Source of the DNA: JBBQCW01 sp038319025
GTDB lineage: Bacteria; Actinomycetota; Thermoleophilia; Solirubrobacterales; Solirubrobacteraceae
Length of the DNA stretch: 64,000 nt
NCBI GenBank assembly: GCA_038319025.1
Contig: JBBQCW010000001.1
Coordinates: forward strand, 124,001 to 188,000
Reading direction: 5' to 3'
Shown: piece by piece, positions 59,704-64,000 of the stretch
Layout of the letters: each line of letters begins with the position of its first letter
Numbering within the stretch: position 1 is the first letter of the stretch
Made by a program: the position numbers and the translations under genes
Notes under the pieces: generated by a model
Databases searched by the model: none
Seen by the model: the letters and a program-made list of their open reading frames with translations, nothing else
Told to the model about the DNA's origin: nothing

Positions 59704-60831
59704 ATGGTGACGGTGGTGCGGCGCATCGTGTCGGCCACTCTCGTCCTCTGCCTTGTGCTGTCCGCGGTGGCCGACGCCCGAACGCCGAAGCGCACCGTCC
59801 CCCAGGGGTTCATCGGTATGAACGTCAGCGATGGCGCGCTGAGCCCGGCGTTCCCGATCGATCGCCAGATGGGCGACATGGTCAAGGCGGGAGTTGAGAG
59901 CGTCGTGGCCGCCGTGTCCTGGCCCGGCGCGCAGCCGGTCGCCGGTGGCCCGATCAGCTTCACGGACACAGATCGGATCGTGCTGGCCGCGGCCCGCCAC
60001 CGTCTCACCTTCGTCCCGGTCGTCGTGTTTGCGCCGTCATGGGCTGCCACGCTGCCCGGTCGGGCCGCCTCGCCACCGCGGCCGGATCCGTACGCCGCGT
60101 TCCTGGCCGCCCTGGCGCGGCGCTACGGACCCGGTGGCACGCTCTGGCACCGGCACCGCGACGTCCCCGCCATGCCGATTCGTTCGTGGCAGATCTGGAA
60201 CGAACCGGAGCTCACGTTGTTCTGGGCGCAACGTGTGTGGCAGCAGGACTACGTGACGGTGTTGCGTGCCGCGCACGACGCGCTCAAGTCAGTAGACCCC
60301 AAGGCCAAGGTGCTCCTTGCCGGGCTGGTCAACTTCAGCTGGACCGACCTGGAGGCGCTGTACGCGGCAGGGGCCCGCGGCCTGTTTGATGGCGTCGCTT
60401 TGCACCCGTACAGCCTCCAGCTGACCAACGTCTTGGCGATCGTCGAGAACGTCCGGGCGGTGATGAACACCCACGGGGACCAGAAGCTGCCCATCGTCGT
60501 GACGGAGGCCGGCTGGCCGCCCTCGGTGGGGCTGGTGCGCAGCCGCTTCGGCGTCGAGGTGACCCCGGCCGCGCTCCCAGGGCTTATCCGCGCCGCGCTC
60601 CCGGCCTACGCGTCAGTGCGCAAGCGGCTCGGCGTCACGGCCTGGTACTGGTACGCGTGGGCCACCGCGGACAAGAGCACGATCAACCCGTTTGACTACT
60701 CGGGGCTGCGCACCATCGTCACCCCGGCGACCACACGCGACAAGCCGCCCCTCGCGGCCTTCCGCACCGCTGCGCTGCGCCTGGAGGGCTGCCGGTCGAA
60801 GGGCTCGACGGCGGTGGCTTGCCGGAGGTAG
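59704..60831 (+). CDS. Secreted clan-A (GH5/GH39-like) glycoside hydrolase
   Basis: A 375-residue protein with a signal peptide (IVSATLVLCLVLSAVADA, cleavage near residue 25). The TIM-barrel has the acid/base E167 in WQIWNEPEL and the nucleophile E268 in IVVTEAGWPP, the canonical WNEP plus TEAGW pair. It would cleave a beta-glycoside outside the cell. Start taken at the ATG at 59704; a GTG six bases upstream is equally possible. The substrate is unknown. Confidence 0.85.
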   Translation: MVTVVRRIVSATLVLCLVLSAVADARTPKRTVPQGFIGMNVSDGALSPAFPIDRQMGDMVKAGVESVVAAVSWPGAQPVAGGPISFTDTDRIVLAAARHRLTFVPVVVFAPSWAATLPGRAASPPRPDPYAAFLAALARRYGPGGTLWHRHRDVPAMPIRSWQIWNEPELTLFWAQRVWQQDYVTVLRAAHDALKSVDPKAKVLLAGLVNFSWTDLEALYAAGARGLFDGVALHPYSLQLTNVLAIVENVRAVMNTHGDQKLPIVVTEAGWPPSVGLVRSRFGVEVTPAALPGLIRAALPAYASVRKRLGVTAWYWYAWATADKSTINPFDYSGLRTIVTPATTRDKPPLAAFRTAALRLEGCRSKGSTAVACRR

Positions 60832-60906
60832 GACTGCGACTACTTACTACTGAGACGTTTGGGAAAGTCCGATTTGCAGGCGGTCTGCGATCGGGATCCG
60901 TGGGTT

Positions 60907-60940
60907 TGCACACGGGGTGCCTGGGGTTCTGCACACGGGG
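60907..60940. repeat. Short direct repeat TGCACACGGGG
   Basis: The 11-base unit occurs at 60907-60917 and 60930-60940, start to start 23 bases apart, in the 160-bp gap between convergent genes. It could be a two-site operator, a recombination remnant or chance. Confidence 0.45.
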
Positions 60941-60991
60941 CCCGAATGAGCGCTTCTGGCCGCGAGAGAGCGCTCGGGTAAATCGAGCGGA

Positions 60992-61912
60992 TTACGGCAG
61001 CCGTCCGGCGAGAAGGACGAGGGCGCTGGCAGCCGCGTTGACGCACGCTGTGGCTATGTCGAGGTCGATCTGGCGTGGCTGGGCTCCAGCGCCGTGACCG
61101 CCCGTCTTGTTTCGGATGCGGGCTGCGGCCTGAATCAGGTTCTCGGTGTAGTCCGGTAGGCAGCCGGCCTGTACCAGCGCAGCGAACATTGGCCTCGCGG
61201 TCGGGTTGGCCGGGAGCGTCGTTCCCGTTTCATCGGCGAGGACCTTCATCGCGCTCTCGACGGACTTGCCCGCCTCCTCGATCGCGTCCTCGCGTTCCTT
61301 CTGTGTTCCGGCTCGCAGATGTGCGAGCGCCGCCTCGAATTCATTTCTGGCGCCAGCCAGGCGCGGGTCGGCAAGGGCCTGAAGGGCCGGGGTGACTACG
61401 ACGTCGTGCAGGCCGCGGTCCCCGGCCCAGACGCTCTTCATGTCTTCGAAGCGGTACGGCACCCCGCGCTTGGCGAACAGCTCGTCGAGGTGAAGGACTG
61501 CATCCTGGCCGGCTTCGTATCCTCGACCCGTACCGACCTCCGCGTACAGATGTCCGATGCGCTCGAGGCCGTAGTCGATGCCCTTGAGGAACTCAGCGTC
61601 GGGTCCGGCGATGAGCGCGTAGCGCGGGAGGTTGTTGGCGAGAACCTGTTCGCGGTACGCGGCGCCGAGGTTGCCGCCGCGGGCAAGCCCCTGGGCATCC
61701 TTTTCGGCGAGCTCTCTCATCCGGGCTCTCACCCGTTCGGCTTCGTCGGGCCCGTAGCGCTCTTCGATTACTTGGATGTAGTCCTCAAAGGAGCCATAGC
61801 CCTCACCCATAAGAAAGGCTTCGCCAAGCTCCATCGAGGTGACGCCGTACTGTTCGAGGCGGGAGAGCGCGGCGCTTCGCACCATCTCCGGAATGTGGAC
61901 GGGTTCGACCAC
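60992..61912 (-). CDS. HEPN-like / abortive-infection C-terminal domain protein
   Basis: A 306-residue cytoplasmic protein. The C-terminal third has the pattern of the Abi_C family: SVESAMKVLADETGTTLP, PDYTENLIQAAARIRNKTGG and GHGAG. The segment RNKTGGH (R267, N268, H273) fits the R-N-x4-H signature of HEPN ribonucleases. The N-terminal 170 residues are helical and unassigned. Such proteins often act as RNase toxins or effectors that shut down infected cells. GTG start at 61912, possibly further in at MVRSAALS. A small ORF upstream could be its partner. Confidence 0.65.
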   Translation of the reverse strand: MVEPVHIPEMVRSAALSRLEQYGVTSMELGEAFLMGEGYGSFEDYIQVIEERYGPDEAERVRARMRELAEKDAQGLARGGNLGAAYREQVLANNLPRYALIAGPDAEFLKGIDYGLERIGHLYAEVGTGRGYEAGQDAVLHLDELFAKRGVPYRFEDMKSVWAGDRGLHDVVVTPALQALADPRLAGARNEFEAALAHLRAGTQKEREDAIEEAGKSVESAMKVLADETGTTLPANPTARPMFAALVQAGCLPDYTENLIQAAARIRNKTGGHGAGAQPRQIDLDIATACVNAAASALVLLAGRLP

Positions 61913-61921
61913 GGCGAACAG

Positions 61922-62158
61922 CTACGAATGGCCGCCGGCGCGTCCGCTTGAAGCGGCCCGAGCGTCGAAGGCTGGCAGCGCCGTCATGGGAGCCATAGTC
62001 CGCAAGCCTACGGACACAACGGGTGCCGGGGAAGGCGCTTGCACCTCGGTCTCGGTCCTCGGGTTGAAGCCCGCCCATCCAATACCGCCGCCGTCCGGCC
62101 CCATGATGGGTGGCCCGGCGATAGCTGGAACCTGTGAAAGGTCCGTTCGTCCTGTCAC
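61922..62158 (-). CDS. Hypothetical 78-codon ORF upstream of the HEPN-like gene
   Basis: An open frame on the minus strand ending nine bases before the GTG of the HEPN-like gene. The product is Pro/Gly/Ala-rich (VPAIAGPPIMGPDGGGIGWA) without a known domain. It could be a short partner or antitoxin-like protein, but no coding evidence beyond the open frame and spacing is available. Confidence 0.3.
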   Translation of the reverse strand: MTGRTDLSQVPAIAGPPIMGPDGGGIGWAGFNPRTETEVQAPSPAPVVSVGLRTMAPMTALPAFDARAASSGRAGGHS

Positions 62159-62167
62159 CCTGAGTGG

Positions 62168-62953
62168 GTGTCTCAGCGGCCGCCGGAAACCTGCATGTTC
62201 TGCGGCGCCTCAGGCGTAACCAAGGCGCATATCTTCGCGGAGTCTTGGACAAAGATGTTCGATGAACCGGACGACGCCGAAGACCACGCGGTCGTCCATG
62301 AATACATCGACCCGGGGACAGGAAAGAAGCGCGAGCTGAAACGCGCGAAGACGTTCGCTCTGACAAGCCGCAATGTATGCGGCCGGTGCAACAGCGGTTG
62401 GCTCAACCAGGTTGAGGACAAGGTCAAGCCGCTCATGGCTTGTTTTGCGGCGAACACCCCGGTGACGCTCGATTCCGAAGAGCAGGCCGGCCTTGCCCTC
62501 TGGGCGTTCGCTGCGGCACTCATTGCCATGCGCGGAGATCCAGCTGCGCGTGACTTCGCCGATCCGGCACTTGCCCGCGAGCTCTACCGCACGCGCAGGC
62601 CGCCTGATGGACTGGAGATCTGGCTTGGAGCCAACAGCCACGGCCACATGGGCTGGTTCGGCTCCTACTCGCTCAAGATTCCAACGGCGCCGGGGCGAAC
62701 GGAGGCTTGGGGCGCGTCCATCTCGTTCGGCTACGTCGTGATCCACATGGTCTTGCATGGTCTTCACGATCAGCGGATGAATCTTCGCCGCGACGCGGCT
62801 CGCGCCCTGCGCCGTATCTGGGAAACGAGCGACCGGGTGGACTGGCCTCCTAAAGTTCTCATCGGCCCGCGCGACCTCACGCCGCTCGTAACGACCGTCA
62901 GCGAGCAGAGCTCGTTTGAGCGTGCGGCTCCGTCCCGGCGCGGCAGGGGCTAG
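62168..62953 (+). CDS. HNH-like zinc-binding protein
   Basis: A 261-residue protein with two Cys pairs and a His: C9-x2-C12 in CMFCGASGVTKAHIFAESW and a second pair in NVCGRCNSGWLNQVED. This CxxC...KxHI...CxxCNxGW arrangement is seen in HNH-type nuclease-like proteins of accessory and defence regions. The C-terminal two-thirds is helical with no known domain. GTG start at 62168. The catalytic His of a true HNH is not obvious, so nuclease activity is unproven. Confidence 0.65.
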   Translation: MSQRPPETCMFCGASGVTKAHIFAESWTKMFDEPDDAEDHAVVHEYIDPGTGKKRELKRAKTFALTSRNVCGRCNSGWLNQVEDKVKPLMACFAANTPVTLDSEEQAGLALWAFAAALIAMRGDPAARDFADPALARELYRTRRPPDGLEIWLGANSHGHMGWFGSYSLKIPTAPGRTEAWGASISFGYVVIHMVLHGLHDQRMNLRRDAARALRRIWETSDRVDWPPKVLIGPRDLTPLVTTVSEQSSFERAAPSRRGRG

Positions 62954-62977
62954 GCGATCCGGGTAGAACCTTTAGTG

Positions 62978-63418
62978 ATGCCGTTGACGATCCTCACCAC
63001 GGGCTATGAGCAGCACAAGACCCCTGGGGATCTTGTTCGGGTACTTCAGAAGTCCGGCGTTCGCCGGCTCGTCGATGTTCGTGAGCTTCCGCTGTCGCGG
63101 AGGCGGGGGTTCTCCAAGACGAAGCTGGGAGAGTGCCTGGCCGAGGCCGGCATCGCGTACGAGCATGAGCGTGCGCTCGGGAACCCCAAGCCCTTGCGGG
63201 ACCTGTACCGCTCTGGGCGGCAGGACGAGGGTGAGGTCGGATACCTCGCGCATGTTCGCAACGGATCTGCGCCGGCGGTCGATGCGCTCGCGGCGAGACT
63301 GGACGGCCAGCTGACGTGCGTGATGTGCTTTGAAGCGGACCATCGGACCTGCCATCGGAGCCTGCTCGTCGATGAACTCGCCGTCCGCCGGCCCGGCCTG
63401 GTCGTCAAGAACCTGTAG
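62978..63418 (+). CDS. DUF488 family protein
   Basis: A 146-residue protein. LTILTTGYEQHKTPGDLVRV, LVDVRELPLSRRRGFSKTKL and the Cys-containing CFEADHRTCHRSLL match DUF488, a family of unknown function often found near defence or DNA-modification genes. The ATG at 62978 was preferred over a GTG one codon upstream. It abuts the convergent last gene with no gap. Confidence 0.87.
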   Translation: MPLTILTTGYEQHKTPGDLVRVLQKSGVRRLVDVRELPLSRRRGFSKTKLGECLAEAGIAYEHERALGNPKPLRDLYRSGRQDEGEVGYLAHVRNGSAPAVDALAARLDGQLTCVMCFEADHRTCHRSLLVDELAVRRPGLVVKNL

Positions 63419-64000
63419 CTACGCGGCGATCGGCAGCGAGGTCTGGGCCTGCACGGGCGGCCACACCACGCTGAGGATGAGGAACTTGTCCGGATACTGG
63501 TGCTGGCTGCCGACCACGAAATTCGTGTCGCGGGCCGGACCGCACATCTCGTCCAGCCACTTCGTCTCGAGCATCTGCTTCAGCTCGGCGGTGTTTGCGG
63601 CGCGAGCTGACCACGCGCGGCAGGCCTGGCCAACCTCCCAGTCCACGTTCTGCTGCTCGTGCCCCTTGCAGGCCGGGTCCTCGCACCGGTAGCGGTAAGA
63701 GAGAGTGAGCGGCGGCTTCTCGAGGATGCCCTTCGGGTTCGCAGCGAACAGCGGCTTCTGATCGAGGATCATCCGTTGCTGGGAAGTCCACCCGGGTGTG
63801 GGCTCGACGACGAGCCGATCGACGTCCGTAGGGCGGAACATGCCCAGCGAGGTCCCGTCCGTGTGCTGACGGCGGACAAGCTCACACATGGATTCAGTTC
63901 GGAGGGGCTCGAGCAGGTCCATACGCTCCGACCAGCCGTTCTTAGCGGTCACCGTCTCGCCGAGCTCGATCGTGTCAAGGATGGGAGTCCTCGTCTCAGG
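63419..64000 (-). CDS. Uncharacterised protein with Cys/His motif, N-terminus beyond the window
   Basis: An open frame of 193 codons that reaches the right edge with no start needed before it; the GTG at 63952 is an internal option only. It contains LLEPLRTESMCELVRRQHTD and the Cys/His segment YRYRCEDPACKGHEQQNVDW, a conserved block that I associate with unnamed proteins found beside DUF488 genes. No enzyme can be named. The convergent DUF488 gene directly abuts it. Confidence 0.6.
   Translation of the reverse strand, partial: PETRTPILDTIELGETVTAKNGWSERMDLLEPLRTESMCELVRRQHTDGTSLGMFRPTDVDRLVVEPTPGWTSQQRMILDQKPLFAANPKGILEKPPLTLSYRYRCEDPACKGHEQQNVDWEVGQACRAWSARAANTAELKQMLETKWLDEMCGPARDTNFVVGSQHQYPDKFLILSVVWPPVQAQTSLPIAA

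Noticed and set aside
61880..61910. GGTTCGACC as the T-arm of a tRNA
   Set aside because: No acceptor stem, anticodon arm or D-arm can be built around it; it is inside the HEPN-like gene.
1..64000. CRISPR array, IS element or prophage
   Set aside because: No regularly spaced repeats, transposase, integrase or phage structural gene was found on either strand.

Overview
This is a gene-dense, very GC-rich chromosomal window with long chains of 1-8 bp start/stop overlaps, many GTG starts and no tRNA, rRNA, transposase, integrase or CRISPR array that I can see. A probable family-4 uracil-DNA glycosylase, Rex, TsaE/B/D, a membrane pyrophosphatase, an AftD-like protein and the panC/DUF2520 pair all fit a high-GC actinobacterium. 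The mix (LPXTG protein, YbdK-like ligase, DUF1844-like protein, K+-independent pyrophosphatase, no mycolate genes) makes me favour the Thermoleophilia/Solirubrobacterales, but that is inference and not proven here.

Layout. (1) 1-1712: left edge with the start of panC, a DUF2520 dehydrogenase-like gene and a 4Fe-4S uracil-DNA glycosylase that ends in a putative sliding-clamp-binding tail. (2) 1743-26375: a surface-polysaccharide region of GT2 and GT4 glycosyltransferases, GT-C membrane glycosyltransferases, two OafA-type acyltransferases, an O-antigen-ligase-like protein, two SAM methyltransferase modules, a 1441-residue AftD-like arabinofuranosyltransferase homologue and a GT4-flippase fusion. 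(3) 26485-34328: a housekeeping operon, from an LPNTG surface protein through tsaE, tsaB, rimI, tsaD, a glutaredoxin-like gene, rex, a YbdK-like ligase and a DUF1844-like gene to the proton-pumping pyrophosphatase. tsaE and tsaB are bridged by a 20-codon mini-ORF.

(4) 34551-48877: a tightly coupled operon of methyltransferase, five-TM molybdopterin oxidoreductase with an internal Tat motif, small membrane protein, GT-C enzyme, glycosidase-GT2 fusion, ABC exporter, GT4, PIG-L deacetylase and GT-B-like protein. Next to it are a second GT-B-like paralogue, a ChbG/YdjC deacetylase and a PQQ-type beta-propeller gene interrupted by one in-frame TAA. Together they look like a pathway that makes, trims and exports an amino-sugar glycoconjugate of unknown structure; this is the strongest candidate for an undescribed system. 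(5) 49062-54312: two APC permeases with C-terminal universal-stress-protein domains, a small membrane protein and two RCK/TrkA proteins, suggesting regulated ion or amino-acid uptake. (6) 54331-60831: an ion-channel-like membrane protein, a CapA-type lipoprotein, an MFS exporter fused to a MarR-like domain, a RibD_C reductase, a double VOC protein and a secreted clan-A glycosidase. (7) 60832-64000: a visibly less GC-rich edge with a HEPN/Abi-like protein, an HNH-like zinc protein, a DUF488 protein and a truncated gene, plausibly part of a defence or accessory island.

A recurring regulatory theme is a TANNNT hexamer lying 6-12 bases before the start codon of most operon heads, as expected for leaderless or nearly leaderless actinobacterial transcripts. 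Several start codons below were chosen partly on that pattern. All functions come from motif reading; no database search was possible.
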